From CATQHD01 sp965243165 (GTDB lineage: Bacteria; Actinomycetota; Acidimicrobiia; Spongiisociales; Spongiisociaceae): a stretch of 64,000 nt of DNA. Below, piece after piece: positions 43,325 to 51,265 of this stretch. The stretch's first letter is position 1. The number at the start of each line of letters is the position of its first letter. Both the position numbers and the translations under genes were made by a program. Under the pieces are notes generated by a model that was given only the letters and a program-made list of their open reading frames with translations, was not told where the DNA came from and did not search any database. The stretch is taken from contig OZ251535.1 in the NCBI GenBank assembly GCA_965243165.1, forward strand, positions 620,001-684,000. The letters are read 5' to 3'.

Positions 43325-44088
43325 CAGGCCCAGATCAGGGCGGCGGTCCCGGCGGCCAGGCAGTAGAGGCCGAAGGGGAGCATCCCGAAGCGGGGCAGCG
43401 CCTTCAGCAGCAGGGAGATGGCTCCGTAGCCGGACAGGGCCGCCGCCGCCGTTCCGAGGATCAGCTCAGGTCCGAACGCCCCCGCCCCCGCCGCCGACCA
43501 GGCTTCTCTGGCGCCGGCGCCGGCGATCACCGGCACGGCCATCAGGAAGCCGAAGCGGGCGGACTGGGCTTCGGACAAGCCGCGCATCATCCCGGCCGTG
43601 ATCACCATGCCCGACCGGGAAACCCCCGGCAGCAGGGCCAAGGCCTGGGCCAGGCCGATCATGGCCGCATCCCTGAAGCCGGCGTCCTCGGCGCGGCGGG
43701 CGCCGCGGGCGAAGAACCTGGAGGCCAACAGTACGGCGCCGGTTGCGGCCAGCGCCGCGCCCACCGCCGCCGCTGATTCTTGGAACCGCCCGACCGCCTC
43801 CGACAGGAAGGCCCCCGCCGCCGCGGCCGGAACGGTGGCCGCCGCCAGGACCAGGGCCGTCCTCCGGGCCGAGGGATCCCGGCCCAGGCCCCGGACGATC
43901 CAGGCGATGTCGCGCCGGTAGTAGGCGGCCACCGCCGCCAGCGTTCCCAGATGGAGCACCGCCGAAGCGGCCAGATCGGGGGGGTTCAGGCCGAACAGGC
44001 CCGGGACGAGGCGCAGGTGGCCGCTCGACGAGACGGGCAGGAACTCGGTGATTCCCTGCACCAGGCCCCATACGATCGCTTCCAGCAT
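43324..44088 (-). CDS. uppP: Undecaprenyl-diphosphate phosphatase
   Basis: The 254-residue membrane enzyme recycles undecaprenyl diphosphate to the monophosphate carrier for cell-wall synthesis and gives bacitracin tolerance. Both signature regions are present: QGITEFLPVSSSGH near the start and LLPGVSRSGMVITAGMM. About eight hydrophobic segments match the BacA fold. The start ATG 44088 gives the family N-terminus MLEAIVWGLVQG. Confidence 0.95.
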   Translation of the reverse strand: MLEAIVWGLVQGITEFLPVSSSGHLRLVPGLFGLNPPDLAASAVLHLGTLAAVAAYYRRDIAWIVRGLGRDPSARRTALVLAAATVPAAAAGAFLSEAVGRFQESAAAVGAALAATGAVLLASRFFARGARRAEDAGFRDAAMIGLAQALALLPGVSRSGMVITAGMMRGLSEAQSARFGFLMAVPVIAGAGAREAWSAAGAGAFGPELILGTAAAALSGYGAISLLLKALPRFGMLPFGLYCLAAGTAALIWA

Positions 44089-44132
44089 CCGGTCAAGTTA
44101 GCCCTGATTCGCCGGCGGAGGGCGGGCGCCGT

Positions 44133-44669
44133 TCAGCCGCCGGCCTGCACCAGCACCGACACCCGTTCTTCGGCGATGGCCGCGGCGGCGGTGGCGGCCA
44201 GATCCGGCGGAAGCGCCACCGAGCCGATCATGCCGTCGTCCGCGTAGTCGGCGGTCCGCACTGCGGTCACCACCCCGGCGATCGGGGGCATGGGGCTGCG
44301 GCCGGGCGAAGGGAGTACCACCAGCTGCACCTGCGCGCCTGCCGCCGCCTCCGCCGGGACTGCTACGTCCACCAGCCACCATCCGGGCGGAACCGCCGCC
44401 GGAGCGTCCGTGGTGTCCCCTCTGACCAGGGGCTGGCCGGCCGTGAGGGGCCGGTCGGCGTATCCGGTTCCGGCCACCTGCTCCAGCACGCCTCCGGCCA
44501 CCGGACGCCACTCCAAGGCGTCCTCCACCGGCGCCCCGGGCGGCAGGTCGCGGGTGAGGAAGGGGTGGGTCACCGAAGACTCGGGCCGGATCTCCAGCCA
44601 CAGGCTCACGACGACCAGCAGCCCGATGGCGGTCCATCTCAGATAAGGGGGGCGGGCGATCCACAGCAT
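44133..44669 (-). CDS. Membrane-anchored SAF-domain protein
   Basis: This 178-residue protein has one N-terminal membrane span (about residues 10-26). It is followed by a SAF-like stretch, FLTRDLPPGAPVEDALEW ... ADRPLTAGQPLVRGD, as in CpaB/FlgA-type pilus assembly proteins and many actinobacterial hypothetical proteins. The domain would lie outside the membrane. No pilus genes are adjacent. The role is unknown. Confidence 0.7.
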   Translation of the reverse strand: MLWIARPPYLRWTAIGLLVVVSLWLEIRPESSVTHPFLTRDLPPGAPVEDALEWRPVAGGVLEQVAGTGYADRPLTAGQPLVRGDTTDAPAAVPPGWWLVDVAVPAEAAAGAQVQLVVLPSPGRSPMPPIAGVVTAVRTADYADDGMIGSVALPPDLAATAAAAIAEERVSVLVQAGG

Positions 44670-44770
44670 TGTTCATAGATATCACATTTCGGGCCGATCG
44701 AGAAGGGGGTCGTTGCCGGACGGCCCGGATTTTTTTCGCGCCCCCCGGGGGGCTTGTTGCTCTCTTTCAA

Positions 44771-44893
44771 CCCCGATGATTCACGAGAGGGGGCGGGCAG
44801 ATGAAATAAGCGCCGCATCCCTCCGGCCTGGGGCAGGACAGGAAATGACTTCTGATCGATATAGGGCGTTCACCAACCGGTGAAAGCCGCTGC
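44771..44893 (+). repeat. Dispersed repeat family II, copy c
   Basis: It begins CCCCGATGATTCACGAGAG and ends with a perfect TTCACC/GGTGAA stem (loop AACC). It sits between the SAF-protein start and the mobA end. Confidence 0.7.
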
Positions 44894-44901
44894 GCCGGCG
44901 T

Positions 44902-45477
44902 TCAGCCCAGCAGGTCGAGGCGGAAGCGTTGTTCGGCGGCGATGATGTCGTCCGGGGAGTCCATCGAGCACCAGGAGCGGCCGTCCTCCCCCCACGACCG
45001 CCAGACCTCCGGTTCGATCCGCGTCCAAGGGATGGAGCGCAGCATCTGCTGGATCGAGCCGCCGGACTCGGCTTGGCGGGCTGCTTCTTCCAGGCAGTCG
45101 GCGGAGTAGGCGGCGCAGGTCACCTGGGGTTTGCGGTCGACGCATACCGCCGTCCGGCCCTCGGCGGCCAGCTCGGCCAGCCGGGAGATGGTTTCCGCCC
45201 GCACCAAGGGTTGGTCGACCGCCGTTGCCACCAGCGGCCGGCGGAACACCGACAACGCGGTGTAGAGGCCGCGCAACGGCCCTTTCGCCCCGGATCGGAG
45301 GTCAGGAAGGGCGTCGAGGCCGGCCAGGCCCCGGCGGCGGCCGACCATCACCACCGTGTCGAGTCCTTCCAAGGCGGCGGCGGCCCATTCGGCCATCGGC
45401 CGGCCCGCCACCTCCAGCCGGGCCTTGTCGGACCCCATCCGGCGGGAGGCGCCGCCCGCCAGAACGATTCCTACCAC
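44902..45477 (-). CDS. mobA: Molybdenum cofactor guanylyltransferase-like protein
   Basis: About 191 residues. The nucleotidyltransferase P-loop IVLAGGASRRMGSDKARL, the Asp of ATAVDQPLV for Mg and the C-terminal DSPDDIIAAEQRF fit MobA, which attaches GMP to molybdopterin. The start is unclear: GTG 45477 gives the usual length, and TTG 45486 is also possible. moeA and moaC lie within 4 kb, supporting a molybdenum cofactor role over other sugar-nucleotide transferases. Confidence 0.85.
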   Translation of the reverse strand: MVGIVLAGGASRRMGSDKARLEVAGRPMAEWAAAALEGLDTVVMVGRRRGLAGLDALPDLRSGAKGPLRGLYTALSVFRRPLVATAVDQPLVRAETISRLAELAAEGRTAVCVDRKPQVTCAAYSADCLEEAARQAESGGSIQQMLRSIPWTRIEPEVWRSWGEDGRSWCSMDSPDDIIAAEQRFRLDLLG

Positions 45478-45538
45478 CTCCCGCAAGGCCGGTCCGATGC
45501 GCCTGCGGAGGTTCTTTCTCCGGCGGCCCGCGTCACAC

Positions 45539-45883
45539 CTAGGAGTCCTGCTTGGCCCCCGACTTGGCGGATTCCTTGCCGCTGGACGAGCTCCCGGAGG
45601 CCGCCTTCTCCTTGCTTCCGGACGCGTCGGCGCCCTGCCTGCCGTCCTTGGACTTCTTGTTCTCCTTGGACCCGTTGGCCGCGGTCGAGGCCTTGCTGCG
45701 GGCCGCCCGCGAGTCGGTGACGTAGAACCCGCTGCCCTTGAACACCACCCCGGCGGGAAACAGCACCTTGCGCAGGGCGGCCTCGCGGCATTCGGGGCAG
45801 GTCCGCAGCGGTTCGGCCTTGAACTTCTGGAAGATTTCGAGACGGTGCCTGCATTCCCGGCACTCGTAGACGTAGGTGGGCAT
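45539..45883 (-). CDS. FmdB-type zinc ribbon protein, Ruc-like
   Basis: The 114-residue protein starts MPTYVYECRECRHRLEIFQ. Two CxxC pairs (YECREC and RTCPECRE) form the zinc ribbon. From residue ~58 the chain is Ser/Lys/Gly-rich and disordered. The same design, next to galU and moeA, is found in mycobacterial Rv0991c, described as a redox-activated chaperone (Ruc). By synteny this may be its counterpart; that is inference. Confidence 0.85.
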   Translation of the reverse strand: MPTYVYECRECRHRLEIFQKFKAEPLRTCPECREAALRKVLFPAGVVFKGSGFYVTDSRAARSKASTAANGSKENKKSKDGRQGADASGSKEKAASGSSSSGKESAKSGAKQDS

Positions 45884-45988
45884 GGGGGCGGCCTTCTGTC
45901 GGGGATCGGAGGGCGGCCCGGCGGTCTTGCGGCCGGGCCCGGATGGAGCATACCACCGCCGGGATAGAATCCGCCGGGTGAGCGCCGT

Positions 45989-46582
45989 ATGAACGCCCCG
46001 AACGCCGCCGGAATCGCCGTCTTGTGCCTGGCGGCCTACCTGTTGGGCAGCGTCAACGCCGCGCTGGCGGCGGCTCGGATGCGCGGGGTGGACATCCGGG
46101 CCGAGGGCAGCGGCAATCCCGGGGCCTCGAACGCGCTGCGGGTGCTGGGAAGGGGTCCGGGGGCGGCGGTGTACGCCGCCGACCTGCTCAAAGGCTTTCT
46201 TCCGGCCTTGGCGGGGGCGGCGGTGTGGGGTCCGGCGGTCGGCGCCCTGGCCGCCCTGTGGGCGGTGGTCGGCCACTGCTATCCGGTTTTCCACCGGTTC
46301 CGGGGCGGCAAGGGGGTGGCGGCGGCGGGCGGGGCGGTGCTGGCGCTGTCGCCCTGGGTGATGCTGGCCATGGCTGCGGTCTACGCGGCGGGGCTGAAGC
46401 TCAGCCGGATCTCGGCGGTGGGGTCGCTGGCGGCGGCGGCCGCGGCGCCCCCGGCCTTGCTGCTGGCCGGGGTGGACGCCTGGGCGGCGAGGTGGTGCGC
46501 GGTCATGACGGCGCTGATCTTCTGGCGGCACCGCTCCAACCTGATGCGCCTCCGGGCGGGCGTCGAGCACAAGCTGATCTGA
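45989..46582 (+). CDS. plsY: Glycerol-3-phosphate acyltransferase PlsY
   Basis: The 197-residue membrane enzyme uses acyl-phosphate to acylate glycerol 3-phosphate, the first step of phospholipid synthesis. The three motifs are present: SGNPGASNALRVLG, HCYPVFHRFRGGKGVA and WRHRSNLMRLRAG. The start ATG 45989 gives the expected N-terminal helix. galU follows by 43 bp. Confidence 0.93.
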   Translation: MNAPNAAGIAVLCLAAYLLGSVNAALAAARMRGVDIRAEGSGNPGASNALRVLGRGPGAAVYAADLLKGFLPALAGAAVWGPAVGALAALWAVVGHCYPVFHRFRGGKGVAAAGGAVLALSPWVMLAMAAVYAAGLKLSRISAVGSLAAAAAAPPALLLAGVDAWAARWCAVMTALIFWRHRSNLMRLRAGVEHKLI

Positions 46583-46625
46583 TGGCGCCCCCGGCTGCCT
46601 GCTGCGCCGAAGCTAGAAGTTCCCT

Positions 46626-47492
46626 GTGAAGGTCGAAACGGCGCTGATCCCCGCCGCCGGGCGGGGCACCCGGATGCGCCCGGCCACCAACGCTGTCCCC
46701 AAGGCGCTGCTGACCGTGGTCGACCGCCCCAGCATCCAGTGGGTGGTGGAGGAAGCCGCCCGCGCCGGGGTCACCGAGGTGATCGCAGTGGTCGACCCCG
46801 ACGGGGGCGAGATCGTGGAGCGGCACTTCGCGCCCGGCGGCCCCGGGCTGGACGGCATAGAGGTCCGGTCGGTCGTCCAAGAAGAGGCCAAGGGGTTGGG
46901 CCACGCGGTGCTCGCCGGGCGGGAGGCGGTGGGGGGCCGCCCGTTCTTCGTGCTGCTGGCCGACGACCTGCTCCGGCCGGGGAACGACATCCTCCCCGCC
47001 CTGGCCGCGGCGGCCGACCCCGGGGTGTCGGTGGTGTACGTGCGGGAGATCCCCGAAGCCATGCTCGGCGCCAAAGGGGTGATCGCCCCCCGGTCGGAGG
47101 CGGCGGGCGGGGTCATGGAAGTGGGGGGCGCGGTGGAGAAGCCGGGGGCCGCCCGCGCCCCCTCCAACTACGGGATATGCGGGCGCTATCTGTTCATGCC
47201 GGAGGTGTTCGACCATCTGGAACGGACCCGGCCCGGCCGCGGGGGCGAGATCCAGCTCACCGACGCCATCGCCGCCCTCGGAGAGCAGGGGAGATGCCGC
47301 GCCTATACGGACGGCGCCGAGCTGCTCGACGTGGGCAACCCGCTCGGCTTCCTGCATGCCAACGCCGTGCTCGGCTCTCTCCATCCCGTCTACGGCGGGG
47401 ACTACCGTTCTATGGTCGCGGCGCTCATGGCGGAACGAACCGTGACCGTTCACGAAGAAGGGGATGGAGAGGGCGATGCGCCCGCTGGCTGA
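46626..47492 (+). CDS. galU: UTP-glucose-1-phosphate uridylyltransferase
   Basis: The 288-residue nucleotidyltransferase makes UDP-glucose for cell envelope sugars. It has LIPAAGRGTRMRPATNAVPKALLTV and VLLADDLLRPG, then the C-terminal GEIQLTDAIAAL and YTDGAELLDVGNPLGFLHAN. GTG 46626 is the start. The next gene begins inside it (29-bp overlap). Confidence 0.93.
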   Translation: MKVETALIPAAGRGTRMRPATNAVPKALLTVVDRPSIQWVVEEAARAGVTEVIAVVDPDGGEIVERHFAPGGPGLDGIEVRSVVQEEAKGLGHAVLAGREAVGGRPFFVLLADDLLRPGNDILPALAAAADPGVSVVYVREIPEAMLGAKGVIAPRSEAAGGVMEVGGAVEKPGAARAPSNYGICGRYLFMPEVFDHLERTRPGRGGEIQLTDAIAALGEQGRCRAYTDGAELLDVGNPLGFLHANAVLGSLHPVYGGDYRSMVAALMAERTVTVHEEGDGEGDAPAG

Positions 47493-48711
47493 AGCCCAAA
47501 GAGAGGTGCTGGAGGCGGCGCCGCCGCTGCCGGAAGCGGAAGTTCCGTTGCCGGAGGCGCTGGGGCTGGCCTTGGCGCGCCCGGTGCGGGCGCCGCACGA
47601 CGTACCGCCCTTCACCAACTCGGCCATGGACGGCTTTGCGGTGCTGGCCGCCGACGCCGCCCGGGCGCCGGTGACCCTGCGGCTGCTGGAGGACGTACCG
47701 GCCGGTCATACGGCCGCCGGAAGGGTGGTTCCGGGCGCGGCGATCAAGATCATGACCGGCGCCCCCATGCCCGGCGGCGCCGACGCGGTGGTGAAGGTGG
47801 AAGACACCGAGCCGGCGGGGGAGGGCGCCGTCCGCATCCTGGCCCCCGCCGCCCCGGGAACGGCGGTGCGGCCGGCGGGCAGCGATCTGGCGGCGGGCGC
47901 TCCGGTGTTCGACGCGGGGGAGCGGCTCACCCCCCGCCACCTCGCGGTGCTGGCTTCACTGGGGATAACGCCTGTGGTGCGGAGGCGCCCGCGGGCGGCG
48001 GTGCTGTCCACCGGCGACGAGGTCCTCCCCCCCGACGCGCCCGCCCTGGGCCCCGGCCAGATCCGCGACACCAACCGTCCGCTGCTCATCTCCATGCTGG
48101 AGCGGTTCGGGGCGGAGGTCGTGGATCTGGGCATCGTCGGCGACGACGCCCCGGCCCTCCGGGCGGCCCTGGCCAGGGGGGCGGCCGAAGCGGACATGGT
48201 GCTGACCTCAGGCGGGGTCTCGATGGGCGAATACGACCTGGTCAAGATCATCCTGGCCGAGCTGGGAACCGTCGACTTCTGGAAGGTGGCCATGCAGCCG
48301 GCCAAACCCTTCGCCTTCGGCCATATCGACGGAACGCCGCTGCTCGGCCTGCCCGGCAATCCGGTCTCGGTCATGGTGGCCTACGAGCAGTTCGCCCGCC
48401 CCGCTCTGCTCCATATGATGGGATGCACCGCCCTGTTCCGCCCCCAGGCCCCGGCGCGGGCGGCGGAGGGTTGGCGCACCGATTCGGCCAAGACGGTGTT
48501 CACCCGCGTAGTCACCGAAGCGCGGGAGAGGGCGGTCTACGCCCGCCGGAGCGGCGCCCAGATGTCCAACGTGCTTTCCTCGCTGGCGCGGGCCGACGCC
48601 TTCGCCGTGATCCCCGAGGGGAAGGGCCGGGTGGAAGAGGGGGATTGGATCACCCTCGAGCTGTTCCGTTCCCCCGAGTCCCGGTCGGCGGCGGAGGCGC
48701 TCGGTGGGTGA
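47464..48711 (+). CDS. moeA: MoeA-like molybdenumtransferase (possible Glp)
   Basis: 415 residues (or 411 from ATG 47476, which has GGAGAGGG upstream). MoeA inserts molybdate into molybdopterin-AMP. Seen here are VPPFTNSAMDGFAVLA, KIMTGAPMPGGADAVVKVEDT, STGDEVLPP, TSGGVSMGEYDLVK and GLPGNPVSVMVAYEQF. In actinobacteria the paralogue beside galU is the Glp protein, which binds FtsZ and the membrane receptor GlpR. A GlpR-like gene lies downstream at 49492. A dual or cell-division role is possible. It overlaps moaC by 8 bp. Confidence 0.9.
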   Translation: MERAMRPLAEAQREVLEAAPPLPEAEVPLPEALGLALARPVRAPHDVPPFTNSAMDGFAVLAADAARAPVTLRLLEDVPAGHTAAGRVVPGAAIKIMTGAPMPGGADAVVKVEDTEPAGEGAVRILAPAAPGTAVRPAGSDLAAGAPVFDAGERLTPRHLAVLASLGITPVVRRRPRAAVLSTGDEVLPPDAPALGPGQIRDTNRPLLISMLERFGAEVVDLGIVGDDAPALRAALARGAAEADMVLTSGGVSMGEYDLVKIILAELGTVDFWKVAMQPAKPFAFGHIDGTPLLGLPGNPVSVMVAYEQFARPALLHMMGCTALFRPQAPARAAEGWRTDSAKTVFTRVVTEARERAVYARRSGAQMSNVLSSLARADAFAVIPEGKGRVEEGDWITLELFRSPESRSAAEALGG

Positions 48712-49186
48712 TGGGGGTTTGACCCACCTCGATCGGCGGGGCCGGGCGCGGATGGTGGACGTGGGAGGCAAGCCCGTCACCAGCCGGATGGCCGCCGCCG
48801 AAGCCTTGGTGTCGGTCTCGAAGCGGACGCTGGATCTGATCTTCGAGGGCGGGCTTCCCAAAGGAGATGCGGCGGGAACGGCCCGGCTGGCCGGGATAAT
48901 GGCGGCCAAGAAGACCGCCGAGCTGATCCCCTTGTGCCATCCGCTTTCCATAACGGATGCGGCCGTAGATGTTTCCAGGTGCGAAGCGGGCGTCCGCATC
49001 ACCGCTTCGGTCAGCACCTCCGACCGGACCGGAGTCGAGATGGAAGCCCTCACCGCCGCCGCGGTAGCGGCTTTGACCCTCTACGACATGATAAAAGGAG
49101 TCGAACGGGGGGCCCGGATCGAGCAAGTGCGCCTGTTGTCCAAATCGGGCGGGCGTTCAGGGGAGTGGTCGGCGGATTCCAGCTGA
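48704..49186 (+). CDS. moaC: Cyclic pyranopterin monophosphate synthase
   Basis: The 160-residue enzyme acts in the second step of molybdenum cofactor synthesis. It has TSRMAAAEALVSVS, the LIPLCHPLSITDA active-site strand, TGVEMEALTAAAVAALTLYDMIKG and the C-terminal LLSKSGGRSG. GTG 48704 lies within the end of moeA, so the pair is coupled. Confidence 0.95.
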   Translation: MGDGGLTHLDRRGRARMVDVGGKPVTSRMAAAEALVSVSKRTLDLIFEGGLPKGDAAGTARLAGIMAAKKTAELIPLCHPLSITDAAVDVSRCEAGVRITASVSTSDRTGVEMEALTAAAVAALTLYDMIKGVERGARIEQVRLLSKSGGRSGEWSADSS

Positions 49187-49207
49187 CGGCCCTGATTCGA
49201 CCCTGAT

Positions 49208-49342
49208 CCAGAGGACGAGCGGATAGGGCCGACCAGGTTGTTTGGATGCGTTGGCCTGGCGGCGAAACCCCTGGCGGACAACCCGCTGACCAGCAACGGC
49301 CTATATCCCCCTATGCCTGTCAGCTCGTCTTCTCAAGCCTGA
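49208..49342. repeat. MITE-like element, copy 3
   Basis: AGAGGACGAGCGGATAGG at the left and an imperfect partner AGCTCGTCTTCTCAAG at the right, with GGCGGCGAAACCCCTGGCGG inside. It is inverted relative to copy 2. It takes up about half of the 305-bp gap after moaC. The right terminal repeat has drifted (TGTCAG for TATCCG). Confidence 0.65.
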
Positions 49343-49491
49343 TTTTCGTATCCGCGGCGGGGGGCCTGCCCGCGGGTGCGCACCGGTCTGCCCTGCGGCG
49401 CGCCCCGGCGATGTGGAAAATCCTTGAAACTCCCCTCTCAGAGGTCTATTCTCTCCCTGCGGTGCGGAGTAGGGCGCTGTGAGGAGATGAA

Positions 49492-49959
49492 TTGACGCTC
49501 TTTCTGTTGATCGCCGCGGTCTGGGCGGTGTTCCTGTTGCCCCCCCTGTGGGCGGGCTGGTACTACTCACCTACGACCAGCACCCGGCGTTTCTCCAAAC
49601 TGACCGCCCCTCTGGACGATATCCCGCTTCCTTCCCGAGACACCTACCGCAGTTCCGGCGGCCGGACGGCGCGGGAACGGGCCCGCAAGCTGGCCCGGCG
49701 GCGGCAGGTGCTGTTGGTATTGGCGGCGGCGGTCTTCGGAACCCTGGTGCTGGCGGCCGCCTCGAGGAACATCTGGATGGTGGTGCTTCATATCTCATCC
49801 GGCGCCGCGTTGGCGTGGTATGCGGTGATGCTGCGGCGGATCAAAGAGAGGGAGAAGCCGGCGAGGCCGGTGCGTCCGCGCCTCGAATCGAAGGGTTCGA
49901 CCGCAAGGCGTTACCGCCCCGAGGCGGTTTCTTCCCGGGTGCGGTCCGGAGTCCGGTGA
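49492..49959 (+). CDS. GlpR/SepX-like membrane protein
   Basis: 155 residues from TTG 49492, set by GAGGAG five bases upstream. The N-terminal span FLLIAAVWAVFLLPPLWAGW resembles the opening of actinobacterial SepX/GlpR, and two further spans lie at about residues 73-113. The gene order galU-moeA-(moaC)-this gene parallels galU-moeA1-rimJ-Rv0996 in mycobacteria, where Rv0996-type proteins are membrane partners of Glp at the septum. I infer a division-associated receptor. The sequence alone would only say membrane protein. It ends in GTGA overlap with the next gene. Confidence 0.65.
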   Translation: MTLFLLIAAVWAVFLLPPLWAGWYYSPTTSTRRFSKLTAPLDDIPLPSRDTYRSSGGRTARERARKLARRRQVLLVLAAAVFGTLVLAAASRNIWMVVLHISSGAALAWYAVMLRRIKEREKPARPVRPRLESKGSTARRYRPEAVSSRVRSGVR

Positions 49960-50585
49960 CGGTTCCCGACTTTTCCGCGGTCGAAGCGGCGGCGCGTTCC
50001 AAGCTGGATGCGCAGTTCGCGGCCCGGGAGAAGGCCATCGCCAACGGACGGCGGGTCATCCAGCTGTCGGCCAAGGCGATCCGCTCCGGCCACCGGAGGG
50101 AGAACGACCTCGCCGAGCGCCTGCTCGAAGACGCGAAGGATCTGCTCGAAGAGTCCGGCGCCGCCCTGGCCCGCCACCCTGACATCAACCCCGGAATCCT
50201 CAACGACGCCGCCAAGGAATACGCCGAGGCCCGTCTCTACCTCGCTCTGGCGGACGGCGGCGAGATTCCTTCCGAAGAAGACCTGGGCGGCTGCGTCCAT
50301 ACCGCGCCCTACCTCAAGGGCTTGGGCGAAGCGGTGGGGGAACTGCGGCGCCGGATGCTCGACCTGCTTCGGAGCGAGGAGTTCGGAGAGGCGGAGCGCC
50401 TGCTGGCGGTGATGGACGAGGCGGTCGACCTGCTGGCTTCCCTCGACTACCCCGACGGCATGACCGGAGGCCTGCGCCGCACCACCGACGCCGCCCGCAG
50501 CCTTACCGAACGGAGCCGGGCCGACCTGACCTCGGCCTTGGTGGCGGAGCGCCTGCGCGGGGATCTCCGCAACAGCCGGTCCTGA
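49956..50585 (+). CDS. Translin-family protein
   Basis: This 209-residue all-helical protein starts at GTG 49956 inside the stop of the preceding gene (GTGA). The C-terminal half (GELRRRMLDLLRSEEFGEAERLLAVMDE, then LDYPDGMTGGLRRTTDAARS) is the translin-type signature also found in archaeal COG2178. Translins bind single-stranded nucleic acid as octamers. A bacterial role is not established. It is coupled to the membrane protein, with tRNA-Ala downstream. Confidence 0.75.
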   Translation: MTVPDFSAVEAAARSKLDAQFAAREKAIANGRRVIQLSAKAIRSGHRRENDLAERLLEDAKDLLEESGAALARHPDINPGILNDAAKEYAEARLYLALADGGEIPSEEDLGGCVHTAPYLKGLGEAVGELRRRMLDLLRSEEFGEAERLLAVMDEAVDLLASLDYPDGMTGGLRRTTDAARSLTERSRADLTSALVAERLRGDLRNSRS

Positions 50586-50603
50586 CGAAGCGGGCGCGGG
50601 TGT

Positions 50604-50631
50604 TCGAGACGCCCGTCGACGCGGTACAATG
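50604..50631 (+). promoter_or_regulatory. Candidate tRNA promoter
   Basis: TTCGAG at 50604-50609 and TACAAT at 50626-50631 with a 16-nt spacer, ten bases before the tRNA 5' end. Confidence 0.45.
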
Positions 50632-50641
50632 ACCGCTATCC

Positions 50642-50715
50642 GGGGCTGTAGCTCAGTTCGGCAGAGCACCTCGTTCGCAACGAGGGGGTCAGGGGTTCAA
50701 ATCCCCTCAGCTCCA
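50642..50715 (+). tRNA. tRNA-Ala (anticodon CGC)
   Basis: A 74-nt cloverleaf. Acceptor GGGGCTG pairs with CAGCTCC (one G-T), the D-arm is GCTCAGTTCGGCAGAGC, and the anticodon arm CCTCG-TTCGCAA-CGAGG has CGC at the centre. The T-arm contains GGGTTCAAATCCC. The 3' CCA is not encoded. Confidence 0.95.
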
Positions 50716-50756
50716 CCGGCTCGATTCTGTCCGCTCCGCCGGGGGGCGGGCCGAGG

Positions 50757-51080
50757 TCAGCGGCCCTCCGCCACCAAGGCCGGGTTGTAGGGCTCGATCA
50801 TGATGCATTCCCCCGGGCATTCCTCGGCGGACTCGATCACGTCCTCTATCAGCTCGTCGGGCACTCGGGCCACCCCGCGGGAACCCTCCGGCCCGTGGCC
50901 GTCCCCGCCCTCGTCGTCGAACACGATGGTGGAGCCGAAGTACTTGGCCTCTTCCTTCACCACCCACAGCCCGTCGTCGCGGCCCTCGAACACATCCGGC
51001 GCGATCTCCTCGCAGATGCCGTCGCCGGTGCATAGGTCCTGATCGATCCACACCATCATCTTCTCGCCGGCCATGTTCAT
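50757..51080 (-). CDS. Single-cluster ferredoxin
   Basis: The 107-residue electron carrier has Cys spacing DLCTGDGICEEIAPDVF (C-x5-C) plus ECPGECI near the C-terminus. This is the pattern of actinobacterial 3Fe-4S or 4Fe-4S ferredoxins of the FdxE type that often serve cytochrome P450s. The middle contains an acidic insert EGGDGHGPEGS. Starts at 51080 or 51074 are both possible. No P450 or reductase gene is adjacent. Confidence 0.88.
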   Translation of the reverse strand: MNMAGEKMMVWIDQDLCTGDGICEEIAPDVFEGRDDGLWVVKEEAKYFGSTIVFDDEGGDGHGPEGSRGVARVPDELIEDVIESAEECPGECIMIEPYNPALVAEGR

Positions 51081-51265
51081 GAACTCCCTTGGCTGCCTGG
51101 GGGGTCTCCCCGATTATTGCCGCTGCCCGCCCTTATATGCAATCCGCCTGCCGGCGGGCGCGGGAAACCGCCGCTCGCCCTCAGGTTACCAGCCGGAGAG
51201 CGGCCCCCGGCGCCGGGCCGGGATAGACTGCGGCGGGCGGCCCCGCGGAGAGAAGGTCGAGTCGC

